Shown here: positions 42,683 to 50,065 of the stretch, piece by piece
How the letters are laid out: every line of letters begins with the position of its first letter
How positions within the stretch are numbered: the first letter of the stretch is position 1
NCBI GenBank assembly: GCA_036524155.1
Contig: DATDCV010000637.1
Coordinates: 1 to 50,065, forward strand
Direction: 5' to 3'
Source: DATDCV01 sp036524155
Lineage (GTDB): Bacteria; Verrucomicrobiota; Verrucomicrobiia; Limisphaerales; UBA8199
DNA length: 50,065 nucleotides
Program-made: the position numbers and the translations under genes
Notes under the pieces: model-generated
The model's input: only the letters and a program-made list of their open reading frames with translations
Told to the model about the DNA's origin: nothing
The model's database searches: none

Positions 42683-42835
42683 TATAAAACCTGCCATGAC
42701 ATTGCCCCCGGATTTTGAACGGACGTTGCCCGAAAAGCCGGCCAAAGTCTCATCTGGATCCTCTACCACTTCGTGCTCGTGGTTGGCTTGGCGGCCGTCG
42801 GTTTTATGCTGTATTCGCTGGGCGTGACCCGCTGA
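42683..42835 (+). pseudogene. small membrane peptide with a probable 1-base frameshift
   Basis: TATAAA (42683-42688) lies 7 bases before an ATG at 42696, a leaderless arrangement as for other genes here. The first frame gives MTLPPDFERTLPEKPAK; at the AAA near 42737 the sense continues in the -1 frame as SLIWILYHFVLVVGLAAVG then FMLYSLGVTR, one membrane helix, ending at 42833-42835. One added A would restore a 47-residue protein. It may be a decayed gene, a sequencing error or true slippage. The rest of the spacer 42385-42848 holds only repeat B. Confidence 0.4.
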
Positions 42836-42848
42836 GCAGGCAGAGTTC

Positions 42849-44684
42849 TTACGGTTTCGCGCTCACATCGTCCAGCACAGCCAGCAGGGTGTAATAGTTG
42901 TCCACGAGCAAGCCTTCGTAGCCATGGCAGCCCCCTTTCCAATCGCGCCAGTCGCGGGACATGCCGTTCTCGCCGAAGCCCTGAAATTCGCCGCGGGCAA
43001 AGCCGGCCAGCATCGGGTGGAAAATGCGCCGCGCGTCCTCGACGCGGCCCAGCCGGTAGAGTGCCTTGAGGGTATAGTAGCTCCAGCAGCCCGTTGATCC
43101 GCCATTCTCGTAATACTGGAACCCATCGGAACCGTCTTCGAGCTGTGGCACGCCATGAACTTGCGGTGGTGTGTTGTGATTTGCGTAATCGCCTTTCTTG
43201 ACCGGCACGAGGTTACCGGGCAAGCCCAACTCGAAGCGTGTGTAGCCTACCTCCTTCATCTTCTTCAGCAGCCGGTCCATCACGCTGTTCGCCGTCTTGT
43301 CGTCGAGCAACCCGTAGGTGATGGCGATGCCTTGCACGAACGTGAACCAGTAGTCGTGGAGCTGGCCGTCGGCGCTTTTCCACCCGGCAAGAACGCCGGT
43401 CTCCGGATTCAGAAATGTCGGCGCATAGCCTGCGCGGAGTTTCGCCGCTTTTTCCGTGAAAAACCGGGCGTCGTCCGGATGTTCGAGTCGCCGGGCGAGG
43501 TCGGCGAACATCTGGCAGGCGCGGTAGGCCAGGGCGTTCGCGAAGGCGTCTTCGTGACCGAAATTGATCGTGTCCCACCAATTCGACGGGCGTTTGTTGG
43601 CCAGCGGTCGGTCGCCGTAGTTGCCGGTTCCGGGATACTCGATGAGGCCGTTCCCGTCCTTGTCGGCGACCATCATTTCCCGTCCCCAGGCGGCGAGCTT
43701 CTCGTAGTTCTCGCGTGCCCACGTCCAGTCGCGTGCGCCTTGCGCGTAATCGCAGGCCGAGATCAGCAGCGAGGGCAGGGTATCGAGCGATGTCCACGGC
43801 GTCGGCCAGGGGACCAGGTCGGCACCGGTGGGAGTGCAGGCATACCCGACCTGGCCGTAGCCTTTGGCGCCGGCGAGGTAACGGTCGAGCGTCATCCGCA
43901 CCAGGTCCAGGCAGGTCAGGCCCTTTGCCAGCGGCGGCGCGTGGAGCGCCACATCGGAATACTCGAAGAGTGTAAAACCAACCGGGTCACTCGAGGCGTT
44001 GTTGGCGAGCATCTGCACCCGCGGGTTCACCTGGAAGATGTTCAGGTAATCGCGACGGAACCCATCGTAGAGCGGCTTCTGTTCGATGCCCGGCAGCTTC
44101 GGGTAAAACGTTGCGACTTCTAGCCGGTAAATGACCTGCCGTTGCTGCGCCGTGGCCGGGGGAAATGCGACGCGCACAAACGACGGGTTCACAAACCGGC
44201 GCGCATCATAATCAAGCTTCCCCGGGCCCGTAATTCGCAGCGATCCCATGTCCGGCAGGTGCAACACGCACGGCAGTGCCACCTGCCGCTCTCCGGGTTT
44301 CATCAAACCGAGCAACGTCGCGTGATTGGCCTTCTGATTGAACGTCAGCACGAACGGCAGCGCCTCCACCCCTGCGGCGTAATCGGACCGCAGCGTCAAC
44401 GTCCGGTCCTTGCACTCAACGCGCCAAACGGGCTGGCCCTTGAGTTTATAGGTGAAGCGGCCCTCCATCTGCAGGCCCGCCACGGCGTTTGTCGGAGTCA
44501 GCACCGGGTTGTGGTCCAGCTTGCCCTGCCCAAGTGAGTCCACCGCGAACACGCTGAAGGCCGGCACACTGCGTGACAAACCGACAGCGAGAAATTGGGA
44601 TCGGAAATCGGGTTCGGAGGCCCGAAGCACGGTCAACGGAGTCGTTATGATCGCCGCCAATGTGGGTATTAGAGCAGAATTCAT
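42849..44684 (-). CDS. secreted (alpha/alpha)6-barrel glycosidase
   Basis: A 611-residue protein with a signal peptide (MNSALIPTLAAIITTPLTVL). An N-terminal beta-sandwich (about 30-225) is followed by an (alpha/alpha)6 toroid (about 250-600) with PWPTPWTSLDTLPSLLISAC, LIEYPGTGNYGD, RPSNWWDTINFGHEDAF and GCWSYYTLKALYRLGR. The WWD-containing block and acidic residues in the toroid resemble six-hairpin glycosidases such as GH63/GH78-related enzymes; I cannot name the family. It lies upstream of the GH92 gene on the same strand, with a repeat-bearing spacer between them, so they may not be one transcript. Confidence 0.7.
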   Translation of the reverse strand: MNSALIPTLAAIITTPLTVLRASEPDFRSQFLAVGLSRSVPAFSVFAVDSLGQGKLDHNPVLTPTNAVAGLQMEGRFTYKLKGQPVWRVECKDRTLTLRSDYAAGVEALPFVLTFNQKANHATLLGLMKPGERQVALPCVLHLPDMGSLRITGPGKLDYDARRFVNPSFVRVAFPPATAQQRQVIYRLEVATFYPKLPGIEQKPLYDGFRRDYLNIFQVNPRVQMLANNASSDPVGFTLFEYSDVALHAPPLAKGLTCLDLVRMTLDRYLAGAKGYGQVGYACTPTGADLVPWPTPWTSLDTLPSLLISACDYAQGARDWTWARENYEKLAAWGREMMVADKDGNGLIEYPGTGNYGDRPLANKRPSNWWDTINFGHEDAFANALAYRACQMFADLARRLEHPDDARFFTEKAAKLRAGYAPTFLNPETGVLAGWKSADGQLHDYWFTFVQGIAITYGLLDDKTANSVMDRLLKKMKEVGYTRFELGLPGNLVPVKKGDYANHNTPPQVHGVPQLEDGSDGFQYYENGGSTGCWSYYTLKALYRLGRVEDARRIFHPMLAGFARGEFQGFGENGMSRDWRDWKGGCHGYEGLLVDNYYTLLAVLDDVSAKP

Positions 44685-44735
44685 GATGGCTGTTCCCTGG
44701 CGTTGATCCTACACGCTCTCACCCTCTCTGCAAAG

Positions 44736-44761
44736 CCCCCACCCGGTGCCCCCACCCGGTG
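44736..44761. repeat. 13-bp tandem duplication
   Basis: CCCCCACCCGGTG occurs twice without a gap (44736-44748, 44749-44761). It lies in the spacer upstream of the glycosidase gene and has no apparent function. Confidence 0.6.
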
Positions 44762-44888
44762 CCCAAGGCCCAGTGAGCGACTCACGCAGAAGACCTTGCA
44801 GGCGAAGCCTCAATTAATGTAGGAGACGAGGTAAGGAGATTCCGATCGGCAAAGAACAGCGGCATGATGTCGATATACTCGCGCGAGT

Positions 44889-45056
44889 CGTCTCCCTCTC
44901 CTCCTTTGGAGGAGAGGGTCGGGGAGAGGAGGCTCTTTTTCGCCTACAAGGGGTTGAAGGGGGGCCATCGCTACGCAATGACACTGCAAGGAGGTGGGGA
45001 CGAAACCTCACAGCTCCCTCGCTTCCCATCTCGAGGAGGCCAGGGAGAGGAGGCCG
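44889..45056. repeat. dispersed hairpin repeat, family A, copy 3
   Basis: CCCTCTCCTCC (44894-44904) and GGAGGAGAGGG (44908-44918) with a GGGGAGAGGAGG tail form the same core as the copies at 1-107 and 17432-17545. A degenerate partner with CCAGGGAGAGGAGG follows near 45040-45053. The 418-bp spacer (44685-45102) shows no supported gene. Confidence 0.65.
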
Positions 45057-45102
45057 ACATATCTACCTATTTCGGGCACACTACACCGGTAGTCGCCAGG
45101 CA

Positions 45103-45858
45103 CTACGCCGCCGCGGAGGACAGCACCTCCACCAGGTAACGCAGTTCGTCCTGAACCTCGACGCCCTCGGGCACCGTGTGCGCAATCTCACCTTTCACCA
45201 ATTCACGAAAGTGCTTTCGCAAGCGGTGAATGGCGACTTTTACCGCTCCTTCGCTTAAGCCCAACCGGCGGGCGGCGTCGGCCTGGGAAAGGGAATCCAC
45301 CTGGCCGAGCAGCCAGGGCTTCAGCGTCTCAAATTGTTCCGCTCTTGCCGCGGCGGAAAACTCAGCCGCCAGCGCATCAAGAGCGCGACCGACTAAAGTC
45401 CGGGCCCACTCGCGGTCGAAGACCACGTCGGGTGGCGGACCGCTCGGATCGGGGATTTGCAGTTGGGCGGTGGTATTGGCGTTGAGGCCCGCGTCAACGG
45501 AAACCACGGACTCACCGCCGCCCCGCTTGGCTGCCCGAGCACCGTCGTATTGATCGGCGAGGAAATGTTTTACCGCGCCGAGCAGGAACGAACGAAATCG
45601 GCCGCGGCCTGGCTCGACGTTGTCGAGTCCGTGCCCGGCCAGGACGCGCGCAAAGAACTCCTGAGTAAGATCGCGCGCGGCCTCTTCGTCGCGGCAGTTA
45701 ATGCGGATAAACGCCAGGACCGGCGCGTAGTAAGCTTCACACAGCTCCCCCAGGGCCGCCTGTGCGGCAGGGGACTCACCGCGAGCACGCAAAACAAGCG
45801 TCCAGCGGGTGGGCACAAATCCCGCCGGGCGCGGCGATGGTTCTTCGGTTTCGTTCAC
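45103..45858 (-). CDS. ECF-like sigma factor, kinase-linked
   Basis: A 251-residue sigma-70 family protein of the long ECF type common in Verrucomicrobiota and Planctomycetota. Region 2: AALGELCEAYYAPVLAFIRI, DEEAARDLTQEFFARVLAG, FRSFLLGAVKHFLADQYD. A 60-residue linker follows, then region 4 with LSQADAARRLGLSEGAVKVA and IHRLRKHFRELV. The GTG start overlaps the kinase stop as GTGA, so translation is coupled. With no anti-sigma gene adjacent, control by phosphorylation from that kinase is plausible; related ECF-kinase pairs are known in other bacteria. Confidence 0.88.
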   Translation of the reverse strand: MNETEEPSPRPAGFVPTRWTLVLRARGESPAAQAALGELCEAYYAPVLAFIRINCRDEEAARDLTQEFFARVLAGHGLDNVEPGRGRFRSFLLGAVKHFLADQYDGARAAKRGGGESVVSVDAGLNANTTAQLQIPDPSGPPPDVVFDREWARTLVGRALDALAAEFSAAARAEQFETLKPWLLGQVDSLSQADAARRLGLSEGAVKVAIHRLRKHFRELVKGEIAHTVPEGVEVQDELRYLVEVLSSAAA

Positions 45859-48335
45859 TGGTCTTGAGGCAGTCGCTTCATTAACTCTTGCGTCTTTTCA
45901 ACGGACTCCTCGAGTCCGTAGCCGCCGATGCAGTTGGCCAGCTCTTTCTCGGAAGGCACAGTCCGTATCGCGGGCGATGTGAGCGGCTGCAGCAGGATGC
46001 GCAACTCCACTCCGTCCTGAGCAGTCTGGCTCCGACCTTGCGGCTCGGGATACTCGACCAGCCGAATCACGCGCTGATGACCCGTTTGGACTGTCATTCG
46101 TGCCGGCGTGTCGAGCGCTCGAAAACCGGGCCGTATCGCCAGCAGGCCACCCGTGGTGTAGCCGAGACCCAGGTACACATTGCACAGAACCGCGTTGGTC
46201 GTCCCGGAAGTCGCAGATTTCTCTAGCGGCTCGCAGTGGATGAGGAAGTCAACCCCTGCGGGTGTGTGACCCGTCTTGAAGTATGCACTGAAGCCTGGCT
46301 CGATGATCGGCACGCCATTGGTTCGACGGATGAACAAAACCTGCGCCCGGTGGTCGGGCGGCACCAGGCATCTAAAGCTCCACAGCCCGCCGCCTGACTC
46401 GCGCGGGTCGCGCTGCCCCGGGGCGGACACCGACGGAGCAGCGTCCAGGACCAGTTTCACGGGCGGAACCGCAGCCGGACGCTTCCCGAAGATCCGCTCG
46501 CCGAACGATGGAAACAACCAGCCCTCCCATAGCAACATCCCGACTGGCACCAGCAGGCACGCGACGATAATCCCCAAAGTGGACAGATTAAGCAGGCCAC
46601 GCCGCCGTCCGCGCCGATGGAAGGGTATTGTGCTGCCGGCACTTCCGCTCCCGGCGGTCGGCGGTTCGTCACTGGTGACCGCGTCGAGCTCGCCGCGCCA
46701 CAGTGCCCGGTTCGCCTGGAGAAAGCCCGCACAAAACCAAACCACGCCCACCAACAGCAGCATGCTGATCACGAACACCGGGAGCGAGATCGCCACCGGG
46801 ATCTTGCTCTGCGGCAGAAGCACCCAGGCGGCAAGAAACGTCAGCGCAAATCCAAACGTCAACGGCAGCCCTTTCCGGTTCCACGCGGGCTCGGCACTCA
46901 CCGACAGCCATTCCGGGTCCGACGTATGCGGCGCCGTTCCGACACGCTGCTTGATCGCCCGTTGAAGCTCCTCGAACCACCGGCCGACATGCAGGTTTAT
47001 CTGGCTCGCGGAGTCCGCTTCCGGCGGCACAGGGGTCAGGTGGACGGTCTGCAACTTCCCATCCTGCTGGAACGAGACCGAGAGAAAATCGATTCGGGCG
47101 TACTTTATGACCCAGGGAGTCGTCCACATTTGAAATTGGCCAACGCTTAAGTCCTCGATGGATTTTAGCGGAATGCGGATGGTCGTGCGCCAGGGAGTGA
47201 CGAACGTGAGTTGATCCGCTTCCAGGACCAGTTCGCCTTTGCAGGTGAAAATGCGCGCCGCCGCACTGGGGAAACAGTCGCGCATCTTCTGCCGGGTGTT
47301 GAAGTAGCACGCCGCCCGGCCCTCGAAACCGCCGCCACCGAGGGCGCCACCCTTGCCCGCGCTCGGGTCAACGGCCGCGCTGGCTGCCGGCGCGGTTGTC
47401 GAACTGATCGCTTCCACGCTCGTCTTGACCTCGGTAGCAGTGCGGAACCTCTTTTCTCTTTCCTTTTCCAGGGCATGGAAGACCACCTCATCCACGCGGG
47501 AATCCACCGCCGCCTTTTGGGATGGCGGGGCGAACCGGCCAATGGGCAGCTCACCCGTCAACATTTCGTAAAACACCACCCCGAGCGAATAGATGTCCGC
47601 GCGCTGGTCCACATCGTTCGGGTGTTCGAGCTGCTCCGGGGCCATGTAATGAGGTGTGCCCACCGCCATGCCGCTCGCCGTGAGCGCCAACTGGTCCCGC
47701 GCCTCACCCACCAGCTTGGCGATCCCAAAATCCGCAATCTTCACCCGGCCGCGGGTGTCCAACAGGATATTTTCCGGTTTAATATCCCGGTGCAGGATGC
47801 CCTCGTCGTGGGCGAACTGGAGCGCCTCGCATATCCTCGGCACCAGCAGCATCGCTTGTTGGGGTGTGAAGCGCCCCGCCTGCATCGCCTGGCGCAGGTT
47901 CACGCCATCCACAAATTCCATCAGCAGGTAAAAGAAACCGCCCGCCTGACCGAAATCATGGACGGTGACAATGCTCGGATGATTGAGCCGCGCGAGGACG
48001 CGGGCTTCGCGATTAAACCGCTCAGCGAAGGCTGGATCTGCGGCCAGCGCCTGAGGCAGCAGCTTGAGCGCAACCACCCGTTCGAGCTTCGGCTGGCGGG
48101 CTTTATAGACAAGCCCCATGCCACCCTGGCCGATGAGTTCGATGATCTCCAGGTGCGGAAACGCGGCGGCGACCGCCGCGATCGCCGGGGGCGGGTCCTT
48201 GTCCGCTGGTTGACCGGCATCCGTTGGAGTGGCGACCGCCGCCAGCAGGCATTTGGCGCAAAGCCCCTGCGGCGCATTCGCCGGCAGCGGCGCCTGGCAC
48301 TTGGGACAGCGATTGGCAACTGGTTCAGTCTTCAT
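45855..48335 (-). CDS. membrane Ser/Thr protein kinase with N-terminal zinc ribbon
   Basis: An 826-residue Hanks-type kinase. A zinc ribbon (Cys10, Cys13, Cys26, Cys29) precedes the kinase domain (about 63-310): glycine loop IGQGGMG (68-74), Lys91 in VALKLL, HRD 182-184 in LHRDIKPENILL, DFG 202-204, and APE 232-234, so all catalytic residues are present. Residues about 345-440 resemble a GRAM/PH-like beta domain (IFTCKGELVLEADQLTFVTP). Three membrane helices follow in the 490-610 range (LTFGFALTFLAAWVLL, ISLPVFVISMLLLVGVVWF, GIIVACLLVPVGMLLW), and then a C-terminal extracytoplasmic domain that may sense a signal. It is translationally coupled to the ECF sigma gene. Confidence 0.93.
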   Translation of the reverse strand: MKTEPVANRCPKCQAPLPANAPQGLCAKCLLAAVATPTDAGQPADKDPPPAIAAVAAAFPHLEIIELIGQGGMGLVYKARQPKLERVVALKLLPQALAADPAFAERFNREARVLARLNHPSIVTVHDFGQAGGFFYLLMEFVDGVNLRQAMQAGRFTPQQAMLLVPRICEALQFAHDEGILHRDIKPENILLDTRGRVKIADFGIAKLVGEARDQLALTASGMAVGTPHYMAPEQLEHPNDVDQRADIYSLGVVFYEMLTGELPIGRFAPPSQKAAVDSRVDEVVFHALEKEREKRFRTATEVKTSVEAISSTTAPAASAAVDPSAGKGGALGGGGFEGRAACYFNTRQKMRDCFPSAAARIFTCKGELVLEADQLTFVTPWRTTIRIPLKSIEDLSVGQFQMWTTPWVIKYARIDFLSVSFQQDGKLQTVHLTPVPPEADSASQINLHVGRWFEELQRAIKQRVGTAPHTSDPEWLSVSAEPAWNRKGLPLTFGFALTFLAAWVLLPQSKIPVAISLPVFVISMLLLVGVVWFCAGFLQANRALWRGELDAVTSDEPPTAGSGSAGSTIPFHRRGRRRGLLNLSTLGIIVACLLVPVGMLLWEGWLFPSFGERIFGKRPAAVPPVKLVLDAAPSVSAPGQRDPRESGGGLWSFRCLVPPDHRAQVLFIRRTNGVPIIEPGFSAYFKTGHTPAGVDFLIHCEPLEKSATSGTTNAVLCNVYLGLGYTTGGLLAIRPGFRALDTPARMTVQTGHQRVIRLVEYPEPQGRSQTAQDGVELRILLQPLTSPAIRTVPSEKELANCIGGYGLEESVEKTQELMKRLPQDQ

Positions 48336-48570
48336 ATTGCCTGCTTCCTGAGGATTCCGCAGGCCAAGGTTACACTGAATCAGCGCCTTTTTACGATGCC
48401 CGATTTTCCGCGCGGCGTACAGCGTATAGCCCCATGCCTCCTCAGGAATTCACCTTGATCCCGAAGGGATGGCCTGAAAATAGCCCAGCCTTTCAACCTG
48501 AAAAATGCACATACGGCACGTGAGAGCGTTTGAAAATGCTTGTTTTGAACGCGGGTTGTCGCATTTTTCC

Positions 48571-48615
48571 TGCGCGCCAATAACCGTCCTTTTTGGACGA
48601 TTATTGGCGCGCGCA
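48571..48615. repeat. strong hairpin at the 5' end of the transposase transcript
   Basis: TGCGCGCCAATAA (48571-48583) pairs with TTATTGGCGCGCGCA (48601-48615), and inside it GTCC pairs with GGAC around a TTTTT loop. It lies between the left terminal repeat and the transposase start. Such hairpins in IS elements can block translation of read-through transcripts from outside; this role is inferred. Confidence 0.7.
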
Positions 48616-48642
48616 AAACATCACGATTTCTGCGCGCACAGC

Positions 48643-50004
48643 ATGCGAAAAGGGCTGCAATCAGTGGAGTTCTCATTTGATGCCGAATCTCTTACTCACT
48701 TCGGCGGGTTGTTCCTGATCCAGCGTTTTTGTAACAAGCTGTGCTTGCGCCGCAGGCTGGAGCGTATTCTCAGAGGTGCTCTCCGCTGGGTGGATTATCA
48801 TCCGGCGGATCTGATTTTGGTTTTTCTCTACGTTTTGATCGCCGGCCTTCCACGCGTCAGCAAGACTGAACTTCTTCAATACAACGGATTGTTTCGTTTT
48901 CTGGTGGGGCTGAAGAGATTTCCTGATCAAACAGCCCTGCGCCGTTTTCTGTCTCGGCTTCCTCCCAAAGCCGTCCGGCAAATCGCCCGGTTGCATGATC
49001 AAATGAGGGCGCAACTCTTTTGTCTTCCCGAGCGGCGAACAAGCTTGGTCTTTCACTTGGACTCGGTTGTCCTCACGCTCTATGGCAAACAGCAAGGGGC
49101 GCGCGTGGGTTACAACCCAAAGAAGCGGGGCCGGCCCTCCTATCATCCGATCCGGTGTTTCGAAGCTCACGGCCAGGAGTTCTGGCATGGATCGCTGCGT
49201 CCCGGAGATGCGTCTGCCAACACCGGAGCTCGTGCTCTGGTGGCGCGATGTTTGGAGAAGGTTCCCTCGCAGGTAGCACGCTCGCGGATTCGGTTGCTGG
49301 CCGATTCTGGATTCTTTTCTGGAAAGCTGGTCGCTGATTTGGACCAAGCAGGCTGCGGCTATATTATCGTTTGCCCCAAGGCCAAGCTTTACCTGCCGCT
49401 GGCTCACAAAGCCGGGTTCAAAGCAATATCCTTCGGTTGGGCTGTGGCGGAATTCCGTTTCAAGCCTCGGAGATGGCAACAGGAACATCGGTTTGTCATG
49501 GTGCGAAGGCCCTTGCCCGAGGATCCGGAGGAAGCCAATCAATTGACCTTGCTGAAGGTCGGCCGCTACGCCTACTCGGCTTTTGTGACCAATCTGGATT
49601 TGGAACCGTGGAGAGTTTGGAAAACTTATCAGGCGCGCGCCAACGTTGAACGATCCATCCGCGAGTTGCTCAATTATTTCTCGCTGAACAAAATTCCCAC
49701 GCAAGAGTGGGTGGCCAACGTGGCCTTTTTGCAACTGCTGCTGCTCGCCTACAATGTGGTCCATTGGTTTAAGCGCTTGTGTTTACCTCAGCCGTATGTC
49801 GCAGCAACCGTGGAAACGATTCGCGACGAATTTCTGGTGCTTCCAGCGAACCTGACCAAGCACGGCAGTCGCAGAGTGCTGCAGCTTCCCAGAGATTATC
49901 AGCGCCGAAAAATTTTTCTGGGGGCGGCGCGGCGTATCCAAACTCTGCGATTGCCGGAACCGCGAAGGGGAGAAAAGTTTGGTTTTGTAAACCGTCGCAA
50001 ATGA
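48643..50004 (+). CDS. IS1380-family DDE transposase
   Basis: A 453-residue transposase. The acidic triad is Asp140 (FHLDSVVLTLYG), Asp221 (LLADSGFFSGKLV) and Glu336 (ARANVERSIRELLNYFSL), with the long insert before the Glu usual for IS1380. VGYNPKKRGRPSYHPI is another family block. I start it at the ATG at 48643, after the leader hairpin; the longer frame reads through the terminal repeat and hairpin and is unlikely. No frameshift or stop is seen, so the element could be active. Confidence 0.93.
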   Translation: MRKGLQSVEFSFDAESLTHFGGLFLIQRFCNKLCLRRRLERILRGALRWVDYHPADLILVFLYVLIAGLPRVSKTELLQYNGLFRFLVGLKRFPDQTALRRFLSRLPPKAVRQIARLHDQMRAQLFCLPERRTSLVFHLDSVVLTLYGKQQGARVGYNPKKRGRPSYHPIRCFEAHGQEFWHGSLRPGDASANTGARALVARCLEKVPSQVARSRIRLLADSGFFSGKLVADLDQAGCGYIIVCPKAKLYLPLAHKAGFKAISFGWAVAEFRFKPRRWQQEHRFVMVRRPLPEDPEEANQLTLLKVGRYAYSAFVTNLDLEPWRVWKTYQARANVERSIRELLNYFSLNKIPTQEWVANVAFLQLLLLAYNVVHWFKRLCLPQPYVAATVETIRDEFLVLPANLTKHGSRRVLQLPRDYQRRKIFLGAARRIQTLRLPEPRRGEKFGFVNRRK

Positions 50005-50065
50005 AAAAGTCTGATTTCATCGGCATTTTACGCAATTTTGTAGCCGTATGTGCATTTTTCAGGTT

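Larger units (their letters stand above)
48495..50065 (+). mobile_element. IS1380-family insertion sequence
   Basis: Perfect 23-bp terminal inverted repeats: the left end is 48495-48517, beginning AACCTGAAAAATGCACATAC, and the right end is its reverse complement at 50043-50065, ending GCATTTTTCAGGTT. The right end coincides with the last base of the window, so a target duplication cannot be checked and the terminal repeat may extend beyond. One transposase gene fills the element. The left end is 160 bp from the start of the divergent kinase gene. Confidence 0.93.

Overview
The window looks like a chromosomal piece of a GC-rich, Gram-negative Verrucomicrobiota bacterium (Limisphaerales/Pedosphaera-like). 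The pointers are lipid A synthesis (LpxB), a TolC-type outer-membrane protein, Tat-exported Gfo/Idh/MocA and TIM-barrel sugar enzymes, secreted glycoside hydrolases, ECF sigma factors paired with membrane proteins or a Ser/Thr kinase, and many palindromic intergenic repeats. Few genes have a convincing Shine-Dalgarno site; several start a few bases after a -10-like hexamer, which suggests leaderless transcripts. The right edge of the window coincides with the outer end of an IS1380-type element, so it is probably a contig end. Taxonomy is inferred from gene content, not from a marker gene.

Layout. 1-8.7 kb: repeat A, Crp/Fnr regulator, radical SAM protein, secreted agarase-like hydrolase, a deleted VOC pseudogene next to a nested hairpin repeat, priA and an RMD1/DUF155-like membrane protein. 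9.2-10.9 kb: a short run of integron-type cassettes (lipoprotein, conserved unknown protein, hicBA with a frameshifted hicA), each followed by an attC-like site, with no integrase. 10.9-14.6 kb: small coiled-coil protein, Fur-family regulator, threonylcarbamoyl-AMP synthase, TolC-like protein. 15-18.5 kb: Tat-exported oxidoreductase plus sugar isomerase pair, then a lytic transglycosylase. 18.8-23.1 kb: polyphosphate cluster ppk1-CHAD-sixA, then a nitroreductase. 23.1-27.2 kb: divergent envelope-lipid genes, lpxB with a Gfo/Idh oxidoreductase on the minus strand and plsY-gpsA on the plus strand. 27.5-29.8 kb: thrH, an SGNH hydrolase and tRNA-Val(CAC).

30.3-33.3 kb: a compact minus-strand operon (secreted DUF5666-like protein, YegP, YidB, exported FnIII protein with a polymorphic-toxin-like C-terminus, CPCC cysteine-rich protein), divergent from a Pmp3/YqaE peptide. 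33.8-37.2 kb: glycosyltransferase, flippase and M20 peptidase. 37.4-40 kb: ECF sigma, putative anti-sigma and membrane protein. 40-44.7 kb: GH92 mannosidase and an (alpha/alpha)6-barrel glycosidase. 45.1-48.3 kb: Ser/Thr kinase overlapping an ECF sigma gene. 48.5-50.07 kb: IS1380-type element.

The most notable points are the cassette array, where the 5' end of one cassette is the exact complement of the R'' box of its own attC; the toxin-like/CPCC gene pair inside the small-protein operon; the kinase-sigma overlap; the leaderless promoter pattern; and at least four families of structured dispersed repeats.
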